Counted from the stretch's first letter, positions 43,401-54,632 are shown. The stretch: 64,000 nucleotides of DNA from Brachypodium distachyon (GCF_000005505.3 NC_016132.3:35912914-35976913), one strand, 5' to 3'. Made by a program: numbers and translations. The notes: generated by a model from the sequence alone, not told the origin.

Positions 43401-44830
43401 CTTCTCTCTCCAACTGAAACTGACAGCATGCACATCGTCGACTCGCTTGAGAGCTTTTGCAGACCAAGCTAGAACCTTCATTACTTTGTGTGCAGTGAAT
43501 ATTGCGTATTTGGCTTTAGAAAGTGCTACATAAGCACACAGCAAATCTGAGAATATGTGCTGTTAGGATCAATTAACCAAGACAGCAAAGCAGCATATTA
43601 TTCTAACATATCTATTTCTTTGGCAGGAATTCCAGGCCTATACGATGTCATGTACCTTCTCAAAGTTCATTACTGCCATCATTCCTGCCTATGATAGCTT
43701 CAACCTTCAACAAGAAGTGCAAATTCCTATATTTGGAATCAATGAACATGTCCTTCTCAAAGTCTTGAGATACACCGCCTTGCTGGGAAACAATACACAT
43801 GTTCCCGGACAGAGCAAATTCCTATATTTGGAATCAAAATGGGAGAAAAGAAAAATGTAACGTATAACTAAACATGAATCATCAAGACATAAATGGTGAC
43901 ATGAATAAGTACTACAGAAATAACTTACTAAGTAGTAAGCCGGTAGCACAACTAGCATTCGACATCAGTAGGAATACAACACATTCCCAAGACTGCATGA
44001 CAGTTTTTTACAAAGATAGCAATATTTTAGAAGGATCTGCAAAGGAAAAGTTCAGTAAAATTTGTGAATAAAAAAAAGTATGGGAAAACTAAAACATTAC
44101 AGCGTTCTAGTATCTGAAAGATACAGTCAATTCCAGAACTTACTAGCAGGGCCATAAACATTGCAGTAACATTTGCAGCATTTGGAATGCAGGCCTCAGA
44201 ACTAGAGCACCAAGTTTTCATGAGTCACAATCCAAGTATCAATACTAAGTATTAGAAGGCTACGAGGACAAGCATAAAGACCTGCACACAAAAAGCCAAA
44301 ATAAATGGTGAGCACATGATTTTTTTTTACGAAACAGCCGCAGCGAGCTATTTATTGCCAATAGAGAGTCGAGAGAATCGGCCCGGAGAGTACAGAAGAA
44401 ATGCATGACTAGAAAGGGAGAGAAAACATGGAAAAGGAAGCACACAATAGATTTCATCTAGGAAGGAATACAAAGAAACTCTGTAACGCCATTAATCCAG
44501 GATTACATGGTTTCGTCAACATTTCTTTGTGGTAGTCAAGCTCCATTTTAGATGTACTTACCAGGTTTATGTACGTGAAGATGATACCACACAAGGAGAC
44601 AAGGCCATCTCATGCGCGAGCTGTACATGGAGTCCTACAAGGCTAGAGGAATGTACAACTTCCAAGATAGGGAGCCCTGCACAGCAGATCGAAACACACA
44701 CTGTTCAGATTATGAAGCAACGAGGTAAACCGAACAAACGAAAGTGACTTGTGCGTGGCATAAGGGAAAAAGCAAGGGTAATGGTCGGGTTGGAGGAAGG
44801 GAAGAACACGAGGAAGTGCTTGTTACCTTG
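40440..44830. other. 4.4-kb stretch without a supported gene
   Basis: Only exon-like scraps are seen. The clearest is minus-strand 43560-43410 (AKYAIFTAHKVMKVLAWSAK followed by a GAAG|GTAAGC donor), with further open but stop-interrupted sequence at 43330-43130. They may be the remains of one gene, but I cannot name it. The word caaattcctatatttggaat occurs twice, near 43724 and 43818. Poly(T)-led segments near 42122 and 44321 look like antisense retroposon tails. Confidence 0.4.
44321..44460 (-). mobile_element. Possible SINE/LINE tail, antisense
   Basis: A T-run followed by acgaaacagccgcagcgagc and tatttattgccaatagagag resembles the A-tailed 3' end of a grass retroposon read backwards. Confidence 0.3.
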
Positions 44831-44837
44831 GATTAGT

Positions 44838-47800
44838 CTATAATATGATGTTTGGGATGGTCTCCTTTAACCGTCTGCATCGCTGCGTTAGCTCGTTGTT
44901 TTTGCAACCACTGACATCTAACTCCTGCAGCGAACTGGGGAGGCCATTCTTGGGCAGCGACCGGATGGCTGGACAGGACCAGATCTGTAACCTGTGAAGG
45001 TTGGTGAGCTTGTTCAGCCCTGCAGGGAGGCACCGCAGCTTGTCACACGATTTAAGTTCGAGCTCCTGGAGGGAGCTGAGGAGGGAAAGGGCATTCTCTT
45101 GCTCCTTCGTGAAGCGCTCCGTCACTTTGTTGGATACAATAGACAATTTGGTGAGGGAGGACGAGAGGAGGCGGCAGATGGGAGCAGCAAGGACTCCTGC
45201 GATGTCGTCCGTCGAGAGTTCCTGCAGTTTGGAGGAAGGGGAAAGAAGCGGCTGCTCTTCCTGCGATGTCGCCCCCCAGGCGGGATCCCAACCAGCAAAG
45301 AAATTGGGGCTCCAAACATATAATTCTTTGAGCGGGCCCTGGGCAAGGAGAGGCCACAGGCCCTCGCATCTTAAATCTTCCCCCAGATTAGCAAGACTTA
45401 ATTCCTCCAGAGAGGTGAGGTTCGAGAGGGGGGCCAGCGTCTCCATGCCCTCCATAGGACCGACAAGCCATAGGCGCTGCAGTGAGGATGGGAAAGGTCG
45501 AGAGGAACAGAGAGACGAGGTTTTGTAGGCGGAGAGAAACTTGGGGCAATCTTGTATTGTTATTTCCGTGAGGGAGCACATGGCTTGGAGCCCACCTCCC
45601 CCACTAGTCAGGACAAGCTTTGAACAAGACGAGATCCACAACTCCTGCAGAGAGCCAGTGAGACGGGGGCCCAAAAGCAGCAGCCCATCTTCTTCCTCAT
45701 CTTGCTCCGCAACTGCGTCCTCTGTTACCACGTCTTCTGCTATTTGTTTCTGCTGCTCGACCTCAATGCCCAACCGCGTTATCTTCTCACAGTCCCGTAT
45801 TTCCAAGTTAAAGAGCTCAGGGAAACGAGAGAGTAGACGTGTCAGCTCCTTCCCACTAGCCTCAGAATTACTAATCATGAGAGTGTTAACTGGAACCTGC
45901 CATTTCACATCACTTCTTGCTAACGGCAGGAACAAAATCCTTGAAACATCTATTTCAAGGGTCTTCAACGAGGTTAGCATTTGAAGGTGTTTCTCAGCCA
46001 GAGGTGGGCAATCAGCAATATATAGTTCCTGCAGTTGGGTTAAATTTTGGAACGCCAAAACTGTTTCATCTAGCTTAGGCAGATCATCATTTCCTTCAAT
46101 GGTCAAAAAAGAGCTCAAATTTGTGTTACTGTAACTTAACCGCTTCAAATCTCTTCCTGCACGTCTCAGACTAACAGAGCACAAAGTGTGACCGTAAGGA
46201 AGAGGAGGCAGTGACAGCAGTTTTTCACAATTCCAAATTTTAAGCGTTGTTAGTCTAGGGAAACAAGTCCCATTCACATCTCCTTCCGAAGAGTAGCAAT
46301 TAGAATTTGAAAATGGTAACTCCGTTAGTTCAGGACAATCCTCCACGGTGAGTTCTTCTATAAGTGAGAAGTACCAAGGGCAAACTTCATTTGCTACCCA
46401 TTTTCTAAATCTTGGCAGCCCAATGAGTTCTAGCCTTCTCAAGTTATCAAAGTTAAGGCCTCTAATGCAACCAAAATACTCTTCGCCAGACTCGTCGATC
46501 AGCCACATCTCTCCAAGAGGTGGAAGTGATTTCCAAGCTACACCATCTAGGCGGAGAGCTTCCAAACCTTTTGTGAAAAGGTTTGTACCCAGCCATGTTG
46601 GACAAGTAACGCCTCCATGTCCATCAATGCACACTTCATGAAGATTGCTATGTGGTCGAAGGCTCTCAAGTATTTGATCTTCAACATCAGGATTTGTATT
46701 AGATCGGCCTTTGTTCCAGCTGAGTGTTAATTTCTGCAAGTGTCTTTTATACATTAGCTTTGCTTCATGTGCCTCACTTGCTTGTACATTCTCAAGATTA
46801 TAAATGCCAAGTGATCCTCCTAGCTCTTCTAGATGACCCAACTCCCTTAATTCGAAACCATTACTCTCTTTTCTGACTTCAAATCTCTGTAGCTCTTGTA
46901 AGCTATCTAGTTTTCCCACGTTAGAAATGTTTGAGTGGTGTTCAACATTATAAGAAAGGAAATGGCGCAATTTTACAAGGTTGGACATATCTCTGAGCGA
47001 ACTATGAGAACCACGCCTTATGTCTAGGACTCTTAATTGATAGAATCTTGATATACTGCTTGGTAAATGTTCTTTACTACCAAACTGTGGCACAAGCCGT
47101 AGGTAGCGAAGATGGATAAGTTTTGAGAAGTTGTGCAACAGAGACTCCACAGAGTAGTACATTGTTGACAAATGGACAACACGCAATTTTTTTGCATCTT
47201 TGAACAAATCACTGAATATGCGAAGAAAGTTTGCATCATAATCTCCAAACAACATCAAAGTGTGCAGGTTCTCAGATTTCAATATGTTCTTTATTTTACC
47301 CAGTTCTTTCTTAAATTTTTCATCCATAATTCCATCCCCACTATTGGCTGGGCTCAAACTAATCGACAAGTGATAGATAGATGGTGCAATTTCTACTGGT
47401 CTTGGACTAGAAGAAGCTAAATGTAGACATTCTTGTGAGGAAACCTTTAATGCTAAATCGTGTAGCAGGTCATGCATAACGTACTGTTTGTCCGATTTTC
47501 CAGTTACTTCGATGAAAAATCCATAACTAACTAACTCGTTCAAGTTGTTGCGTCCTATTTCTTCAATTCTTTTGGTTGTGTGACTTGGACGTAGAATGTC
47601 TAGTCCTATCCAGAAGTGAATTAGCTCCTCACAGTCAAACTTGTAATCCTCCGGAAATAATGCCCAGCACGAAAAGCATTGTTGCAGCTGAAACGGGAGG
47701 AAGTCATAGCTAAGCTTCAGTGCGGGCATAATATCATGATCACTGGTCTGTGATTCCCATTCTTTACTTTCAAGAACTCTTGTCCAATGATCTACAGTTA

Positions 47801-49292
47801 GGTTTTTTCTCAGTAACCTACCCACGGTTTTTGCTGCAAGCGGAGAACCCTTCAGTTTTTCAACAATCATTTTCCCTATTTGAAGCAACTCTCCATCATT
47901 ACATTGTTGATTACGTTCATCAAATACACACGCTAGAAAAAGTCTCCAATAATCTTTCGGTCCCAAACCTTCTAGTGGTAACGATTTATCTCCTTTCTTA
48001 ACTATTTCAGCTACATGAAGGAATCGAGTTGTGGCTAGAACTATGTTACCTTTTCCCTGCTCTTCTGTAAAGGGAACTAGAAATCTTTTCCACTCATCTT
48101 CGTTACCATAACTCCATATATCATCCAAAACAAGTAAAAATCTTTTATTTTTTAATCTTCTTTGAACCAATTTCTGAAGTTGGTCCAAGTTTTTTATCGC
48201 ATCATCTGTTCTTTCGTTCTTTTCGTCCTCGGCTTTAGGGATGGAGCTGAGAATCTCTTGTGTCAACCTATACACACTGAAGTCAAGAGATACACAAATC
48301 CAGACTCTAATCTGGAAATGGTCTTGCACTTCTTGGCTGTTATATATGTCCTGTGTGAGAGTCGTCTTACCTATGCCCCCAGGACCAACTATAGGAACAA
48401 CGGTGAGATCTCTGTGAATGTATGCACCCCTTGTAATATCCTCAACAATGGTTTTCTTCTCGGGTTCCCTCCCATACAATTTAGGCTCTAAAGCTTGTGA
48501 GGTGGTTATGGATCTACTTGTAGTTGAAGAAGCAACATTACCCATGGCACGGTTAGATCCCAGTGACTCTAGCTTGGCAACGGCAGAGCCCAACAACTCT
48601 AGCTTGGCAACGGCAGAGCCCAACAACTCTAGATCAAGGATGGAGGAGACCTTAGAACACACGGGCTTTAGTTGCTCTACTATACACTTCATCTTTCTAG
48701 AGACATCCACTCTATCAAATTTCAACTTTGGTACTCTGGGGGCATGCCTATTATCGTCACCTCGACCATCACAACGAACTAATTGAGGAGAAGAGCAAAG
48801 AAATCGTTTACCGACGGCGTGGGCACGTGAAGCGAGCCGGCGCACGCACTTGCAGGGGTCCTCTGGTTTGTAGTCGTGGATCAGAGCAGAGCAGGAGCAG
48901 CACCCGAGCTGCTTGGCGGCAGCTTTGGCCGTGTGCCGACCATCGCGGACGAGGTTGTGGAAACAGCCGCGGCCGTCGTCGTCGACAGCGGCTTCGAAGG
49001 TGCCCTCGAGTTCATCCTGGATGCGGAAGTAGTCGAGCTCGTCCAGCACGTCATCGGCGCCGTACGCCAGTCCCCGCAGCCTCTGCAGCAGCTCCCCAAG
49101 CGCCTGGCTGGGGATCTCCCTGCCGCGGGCGTTCTCAAGCATGGCCTGCGCGTAGAGGAGCTCCATCTTGAGGGCCTCGATGTTGGGGCCGAGCTCCGAG
49201 GTGGCCGCCCACGCCTCCACCAGGCCGTCGGAGAGAGGGCTCAGCGCCTTGCCCACCACCCATTGTGCCCCGGTGATGGCGGCGGGCTCCAT
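44838..49292 (-). CDS. CC-NB-ARC-LRR (NLR) resistance-type protein
   Basis: This is one exon of 1484 residues. NLRs are cytoplasmic immune receptors that sense pathogen effectors and switch on by nucleotide exchange. The coiled-coil part (1-180) includes an EDVID-like motif, ADDVLDELDYF. NB-ARC motifs are all present: P-loop GPGGIGKTT (~301), kinase-2 FLLVLDDIW (~383), GSPLAAKTVG (~480), CFSCWALFPEDYKF and YVMHDLLHDLA (~602). About 800 residues of leucine-rich repeats follow. I chose the ATG at 49292 (MEPAAITGAQW). The open frame extends upstream to 49640, but a TATA box near 49505 lies inside that extension and the added sequence is unlike any NLR. The frame is unbroken, so the gene looks functional. 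A 30-bp tandem repeat sits between the CC and NB-ARC parts. Confidence 0.95.
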   Translation of the reverse strand: MEPAAITGAQWVVGKALSPLSDGLVEAWAATSELGPNIEALKMELLYAQAMLENARGREIPSQALGELLQRLRGLAYGADDVLDELDYFRIQDELEGTFEAAVDDDGRGCFHNLVRDGRHTAKAAAKQLGCCSCSALIHDYKPEDPCKCVRRLASRAHAVGKRFLCSSPQLVRCDGRGDDNRHAPRVPKLKFDRVDVSRKMKCIVEQLKPVCSKVSSILDLELLGSAVAKLELLGSAVAKLESLGSNRAMGNVASSTTSRSITTSQALEPKLYGREPEKKTIVEDITRGAYIHRDLTVVPIVGPGGIGKTTLTQDIYNSQEVQDHFQIRVWICVSLDFSVYRLTQEILSSIPKAEDEKNERTDDAIKNLDQLQKLVQRRLKNKRFLLVLDDIWSYGNEDEWKRFLVPFTEEQGKGNIVLATTRFLHVAEIVKKGDKSLPLEGLGPKDYWRLFLACVFDERNQQCNDGELLQIGKMIVEKLKGSPLAAKTVGRLLRKNLTVDHWTRVLESKEWESQTSDHDIMPALKLSYDFLPFQLQQCFSCWALFPEDYKFDCEELIHFWIGLDILRPSHTTKRIEEIGRNNLNELVSYGFFIEVTGKSDKQYVMHDLLHDLALKVSSQECLHLASSSPRPVEIAPSIYHLSISLSPANSGDGIMDEKFKKELGKIKNILKSENLHTLMLFGDYDANFLRIFSDLFKDAKKLRVVHLSTMYYSVESLLHNFSKLIHLRYLRLVPQFGSKEHLPSSISRFYQLRVLDIRRGSHSSLRDMSNLVKLRHFLSYNVEHHSNISNVGKLDSLQELQRFEVRKESNGFELRELGHLEELGGSLGIYNLENVQASEAHEAKLMYKRHLQKLTLSWNKGRSNTNPDVEDQILESLRPHSNLHEVCIDGHGGVTCPTWLGTNLFTKGLEALRLDGVAWKSLPPLGEMWLIDESGEEYFGCIRGLNFDNLRRLELIGLPRFRKWVANEVCPWYFSLIEELTVEDCPELTELPFSNSNCYSSEGDVNGTCFPRLTTLKIWNCEKLLSLPPLPYGHTLCSVSLRRAGRDLKRLSYSNTNLSSFLTIEGNDDLPKLDETVLAFQNLTQLQELYIADCPPLAEKHLQMLTSLKTLEIDVSRILFLPLARSDVKWQVPVNTLMISNSEASGKELTRLLSRFPELFNLEIRDCEKITRLGIEVEQQKQIAEDVVTEDAVAEQDEEEDGLLLLGPRLTGSLQELWISSCSKLVLTSGGGGLQAMCSLTEITIQDCPKFLSAYKTSSLCSSRPFPSSLQRLWLVGPMEGMETLAPLSNLTSLEELSLANLGEDLRCEGLWPLLAQGPLKELYVWSPNFFAGWDPAWGATSQEEQPLLSPSSKLQELSTDDIAGVLAAPICRLLSSSLTKLSIVSNKVTERFTKEQENALSLLSSLQELELKSCDKLRCLPAGLNKLTNLHRLQIWSCPAIRSLPKNGLPSSLQELDVSGCKNNELTQRCRRLKETIPNIIL
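48571..48630 (-). repeat. Perfect 30-bp tandem repeat inside the NLR gene
   Basis: Bases 48571-48600 and 48601-48630 are identical, with degenerate flanking copies. In frame they encode LELLGSAVAK repeated, just before NB-ARC. Confidence 0.95.
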
Positions 49293-49501
49293 GGGCAGAG
49301 GGCAGAGGCTGGCGGCGGGCTTGCTCACTGGATGCAGATCGGTTGGGGCTGCGATTCCGATTTGGCGGTGAGAGCTGGGGACGAGCGAAAGGGGAGAACT
49401 GCGTTGCGGGTGTTTGAGATTTGGAGGAGACGAAGGGGCGAAGGATGGGTAGTTGGCACACAAGAGTTCTTCTCGGCGGTAGAGTGCAGGGGAAAGGAGA
49501 T

Positions 49502-49509
49502 CTATATAG
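49502..49509 (-). promoter_or_regulatory. TATA box of the NLR gene
   Basis: The minus strand reads GGGTCTATATAGATC, about 210 bp before the chosen ATG. This supports the internal start codon over the one at 49640. Confidence 0.6.
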
Positions 49510-49639
49510 ACCCGAGCCACACCCCACACTCCCCTAATCAAGAGTTCAAGATGCAACTGAATTTTAGAAAGACAAAAAATATTAAAGCATCCATACAAGT
49601 GGTAATGTGAATCTGCTCTTAAAAGTTTAAGATAAGTCA

Positions 49640-51350
49640 ATTTTTTTTTGAGAAACCATATATTAAATCAACCAACTTTTACAAGACTGTCGTTAAAGAA
49701 AGAGAAAAATAGTCCTTGGTCCGTTGTCAGCGAAGATCCTCTGAATCTCCGTACCATGTCGGGAAAGCGTCGTTGACATAGCGGTTGAGAAATCGCAGTC
49801 AAAACCCTGAGAGGCCAACGACGGTGATCTACGAAAAATGTCACATATCACAAATCAATGAATCTTTACACAAAAATGTACAGATATTTAGTATACATCT
49901 ATACTAACACAACAACAAAATTTCAGATTTTTTTGAAACTTCAGAACATGATTTTCATGATGTTTGAACTATAGGGTGCACTGGATCTCGGGAGCCAAAA
50001 ATCCATAATCTTGTTTAAAGAATTTGCTACATCCGTCCCTAAAAGTAAGAAGCCATAACTTTATCTAAGTTAAACTTTTAAAATTTTGATCAAATTTATA
50101 GAAAAATATATCAACATTTAGAATATCAAATAAACATATACTATGAAAAATTATATATCATAATGGATTTAATAAAAGTAATCTAGATTCATTAATTTAG
50201 ATTCATAGATCTTGGTAGATTTTTCTATCACTTGGTTAAAATTCAAGAATTTTGATTTAGCATGAAGTTCACATTCAGCCTCCGAGATGTTGTAAGCGAT
50301 GATGTAAAAATATTCCCACTGCTCCTTTCAAAAAAAAAATTATTCCCACTGCTACAAGTCGTAATAATTGACCCAATAATTGGACTTTAGCAAGGGATTG
50401 TTGGGATGCTATCATTGCTCGGCCCCGCCATTTGCGTGTGATTGAACTCCGACGGTCCTTTGCATGCCTTTTCACCGTTGTTGCTTGGCACCGCTGCCTG
50501 TGTCACTGTGTGTGATAACTCGGACGGTCCTTTGCATCTACTATGCGTTTATAGCTGTCTGCTGATGCCTGGCCTATCGCTTGGCCTTTTACGTGGCACC
50601 TTTCACCAAAGCTCCCGTCTTTCTTTTCCTTTACCAACTGTGTGCGCTCGTGGTCGTGGGGGCATACCATGTTGCTGCTGCAGGAGCCTGGAGCCTACAC
50701 TGCGGAAACGCTGCATCTAAACGTGCCAGAGACCGTTAATTCTTACTCCGGATTCGTTGCTCCAGCAGCCTCGTTACGGACGACGATAAAAACTCCATCG
50801 AACAGAGACCAGGCCGCGTCGTGTCCTGAAAAAAAGAGGTGGCTGCTGCCTGCTGGTGTGTGTTGGTTCTCAGAGTTCTCTTCTTCCGTTCCGTTGGGTA
50901 CCTACTCATCCTATATGCAAAGCGGCCAACACGAAAATTGTTTAGAGAACAGAATCTCTAGCTTCTGATCGCACCCGAAAAGGAATTTACTCTAACTAAA
51001 TATTTCATATCTTGCAGCGCCAGCTTTCCACGAGGTTCGCAGACATTTTGACAAACGTACCGTTGTTACACTGAGATTGTGCGCATAGAATATCTGAATG
51101 TGTAACTCTCGCGAGACCACGACGAAGCGAGTTCCTCGTCGAGTCATTGTCGTGTCCTGTGTTACCGATCGATCAATTTAATACGAGGTCCACCACCATG
51201 ACTCCATGAGCAAGCCTCCCTTCCCGTTCCGAGTACCGATCTAAGAGAGAGGAATCGGTGTGTTTTGAAAAGGAGAGGAGGGGAAGTGTATATATCATCG
51301 ATGAAAGGGGAATTGGGGATCGAAGAGAAATGGAAGCTTTAAAGCTTTGG
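49640..51350. other. Intergenic stretch with an antisense poly(T) retroposon tail
   Basis: Sequence starting with a T-run near 49641 (gagaaaccatatattaaatc) looks like the antisense end of a retroposon. AT-rich sequence follows, then a GC-balanced segment around 50400-50960 whose frames match nothing I know. Confidence 0.35.
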
Positions 51351-51351
51351 C

Positions 51352-51501
51352 CCCCACGACTATTGCTCTGCATCGTTGCAATTGATGTGTGAGATCGGCT
51401 GTGTGAACGTCTGAAACAAGCCGGACGTCCCGATTTTATTGTCCTGCCCCACGGGACTGCAAGGCTGCCATGTACTATGGCCTGTCACGTTGCAAGATTT
51501 T
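51352..51501 (+). repeat. Direct repeat, copy 1
   Basis: It shares with 52685-52832 the long word gaaacaagccggacgtcccg and what follows, up to ttgcaagatt, with about a dozen differences. The pair encloses 1.2 kb that includes two MITEs. Confidence 0.85.
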
Positions 51502-51740
51502 ATGATTTTGGAAGGACGGCATGTCCAATAATCGTGATCGTACTGTGCTACGAAGCCCTACCAAATGAGGGCAATAATGGCTTGTCAATTCAATAAGATA
51601 TATGCAAGTTATTCATGCAACCTTGCACTCTCTCCTCATTTAATCCATACTACATCACAAAAGAATTCAAGGTGACAATTTTATGAAAACCTATCATACA
51701 ATTATTGAAGATGACCTAGGTGGAAGGAAAAAGAATTGAA

Positions 51741-52099
51741 ATTTTTGCACCAATAGCCCCCTAACTGACGGTTTTGACAAAAGTAGCCTACTTGGAAACG
51801 AATTGCCAAAAAAAGCCTGGCAGAAGGCCCAAAAGGCGTCACGTAACGCCTTCCACCAACTGAACAGGAGGCGCGACTTCGTGACCATGGCGAAGGCAGA
51901 AAGGCCTTAAATAGCCCTTCCTCCAATGGCATTGGATTTAAGCACTTTCCGCCCATGAAGCTGGTGAAGCACACTCAGATGGCATAAAGCTCGACGTGGC
52001 GGCTTTTGGGCCTTCCGCCAGACTACTTTTGTCAATTTGTTTCAGACGGAGCTACTTTTGTCAAAAACGTTAGCCAAGGAGTTACCGGCACACAAAAAT
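51741..52099. mobile_element. MITE with ~60-bp imperfect inverted repeats
   Basis: The left end (atttttgcaccaatagcccc ... ggttttgacaaaagtagcc) is mirrored by the right end (ggagctacttttgtcaaaaa ... cacaaaaat). The middle is palindrome-rich, with ggccttc words. No coding sequence and no clear target duplication, so the superfamily is open. Confidence 0.7.
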
Positions 52100-52357
52100 C
52101 GAAAAAAAATATGCATTGATATGACAGCTTATTTCGTGGTAGCCTCCATGTGTAGGATGTGATGTCAATTGACAAACATCGTTGAGTCAGCATCACCCAA
52201 ATTTTTGGGTAAAAAAATCAATCCGTAAATTATACTATATCATAATAATCTAGGAAAAAGTATCATACCATTTAGATTAAAAAAACTTTAAGAAATAGGA
52301 GAAAAACTAAAAATGGAAAAAAAAATTGACGATCGGGAAAATAATTGGGGAAATGAG

Positions 52358-52541
52358 CAGTGGCGGACCCAGCTTTTCAATATTGGGCAGGGTAAACACT
52401 CCATTTTAAATATTTGGATGGGGCAAATACATTGGACCCTATTTTTTCTAAAAAAAATCAATAATTCTACTAATAAAAGGGAGTTTTAAAAATTATTGGA
52501 TGGGCGGGCCCCACCCAACCACCCGGCTGGGTCCGCCCCGG
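52358..52541. mobile_element. hAT-type MITE with 8-bp target duplication
   Basis: The left end is CAGTGGCGGACCCAGC and the right end is GCTGGGTCCGCCCCG, the usual hAT style. GAAATGAG flanks both sides (52350-52357 and 52542-52549). The element is 184 bp and non-coding. Confidence 0.85.
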
Positions 52542-52684
52542 GAAATGAGATTCTTATAAAAGCAAGATGAAAGGTCTAGATGATTGAACCTAGTTCCTTT
52601 GAATTTTACAATAGCCTTTTTTTATGCGGTCTTCTATTAATGGTAGGGTAATATTAGAGGAAATGGGTTAATATCATACCCCCA

Positions 52685-52832
52685 CCCCCCGCGACTATAT
52701 TCCTCTACCTCGTTGCAATTGATGTGTGAGACTGTGAGCGTCTGAAACAAGCCGGACGTCCCGATTTTATTGTCCTGCCCCCATGGGGCTGCAAGGCCGC
52801 TATGTGCTATGGCCCGTCACTTTGCAAGATTG
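52685..52832 (+). repeat. Direct repeat, copy 2
   Basis: Second copy of 51352-51501, in the same orientation. Confidence 0.85.
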
Positions 52833-53083
52833 CATGCATGTAGCAGCTGCAATGGTGCCGCGGTAGTATTTATTTTCCTACAGAGACCACTCTCCTTATG
52901 GCGCTGCAGCTCGGCCGGAAAATGGCTCGGTCGGAAAATAGTGCTAGCAAAAGAGAAGACAATGTTGCTTGATTGATTTCTGCTCGTATCATTGCGCAAA
53001 CATTTCATTGATGCACAAATATTTTAGGAGCCGACGAACTGTCGAACTGTTGAAATAATTTACCGTTCCTCTTACCGATTTGC

Positions 53084-53180
53084 TCGGACGTGAGTGGAAC
53101 AAATACCGCAAACTGGCCCGAAAACATTTTACGGGCCAGTTTCCGAGTTCCGATATCTGTTCCGCCCGGATCAAATCCGC
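53084..53180. repeat. Foldback inverted repeat
   Basis: AAACTGGCCCG (53110-53120) and CGGGCCAGTTT (53132-53142) form a perfect 11-bp stem with an 11-base loop. The arms extend imperfectly outward to ggaac/gttcc and ccgattt/aaatccg. The right flank (actggagatgctttaag) resembles a MITE terminus. Confidence 0.7.
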
Positions 53181-53269
53181 ACTGCAAAACGTGTTTTCGA
53201 TACAAACTCGCGTTTATTCGATTCGGGATTTTCGGTATCCACTGGAGATGCTTTAAGAGCCAGCGACCT

Positions 53270-54390
53270 GGCTAAGCTACGCCTTTCGGAGAATTCAAAA
53301 CGAGACGTAGCATCTGTTTTCTGTTTTAGAATTTTCAGAAGTTTGAGCTTAAAAATAGAAGGGCCTATTATTCTATTATTTCGTTGCCCCGCCACGTGGG
53401 TGTGAACGGTGAGGACGCTCAATAGTGCAGGCGTGCGGCAGCTCTGTTCCATGTACGGGCCCTTTCCAGACGACTTGACTTGGCCATGCATTACTGATTT
53501 CTTTCCCCAGCCTCGTGCTAGCTAGAGCGACCAGGCCATAACTTGGCATTCATGTATCATCTGCATCGCCTGCGCGTGTCCGTATCGGCTGCTGCTCAGA
53601 AACCAGAGTGCACGTGGGTTTCTGTTTATCTCTACACTCGCACACAGCACATGATATCGCCAGACGACGACGACTTGACCATTGTTGGTCAAGTCCTCCT
53701 TTCCAGGTCCAGCTGCATGCATCCGTTGTCCAATTCATTCATGGACCACCTACCAGGCTACGGCTGTCTTCACTCGTTGCGGGCGTGTATCCACAGTATT
53801 TGCAGCTCTTGATCGGTTTCTACTACGCTTGTTTGATCTGGTTATTTTTATGGCTTGGAGTTAGAAGCTTTTGCTGACAGATCGAAGATTCAAAGGGAAG
53901 CTAAGCTTCTTTGGTGCGAACTGCATCGAGGTACAGCACAACTGGCCTGCCAATTTCAGAGTAGAAAAAGGACCTGACGAACTTATTGGCTGAAGGAGAA
54001 ACATCGCTTTTTAAGGATTCGCTTCAGAAGGATCTCAAAGTCCCGGCCATTTGGATGCATAATATATCTACAACTTTTATGGCTTTTTTTGGATCACACG
54101 AACCTTTTTTTTATCAGACGCTCTTTATCCAAAGAACTCCAAGAACTCCATACACAGATCGAAGGAATGCCAAGCTTCCCTGATACAAACTGCTCATCTG
54201 CCTGCCTTGTTTTCAGATCAGACGCTCCTTATCCATACCGAATGCTGAAAGATCAAGGGCAGATTTATTACACGCCGCGAAAGCCAAAAGCGATCTGGTG
54301 ATGAGATCCTTCTTGCTCAGAAACGAAATCGTTGGTCTCCCTCCGCCTCCCTTGTGCAGTTGTGCTGCTTGGGCAACTGCTTAATTATTA
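53270..54390. other. Intergenic stretch, no gene seen
   Basis: Several overlapping short frames but no recognisable domain. Two related words (gcttcagaaggatc..., cagatcgaagg...) repeat loosely around 53880-54180. Confidence 0.4.
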
Positions 54391-54502
54391 CTTTCTCCGT
54401 TCCATAATCTTGTCGAAATATTACATGTATCTAGACTTTTTTTAGAAATAAATACATTCATTTTTTGGCAAATTTGAGACAAGAATTATACAACGGAGGG
54501 AG
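54391..54502. mobile_element. Stowaway MITE
   Basis: 112 bp, CTTTCTCCGTTCCATAATCT ... ATTATACAACGGAGGGAG, flanked by TA. Same family as 27435-27547. Confidence 0.9.
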
Positions 54503-54632
54503 TACCGTTCATTAATACCATATATAAAAATATTGACAAACTGCACACACATTATGGAAAGACGAAGACATATAGCGATCATCATTGTATAGGTGCTGAA
54601 TAGTCAAGTTCTCATCGACTTACAAATAGTCT

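Noticed and set aside
48728..49610. Long plus-strand frames opposite the NLR 5' part
   Set aside because: Shadow frames of GC-rich coding sequence; the minus strand has a complete NLR.
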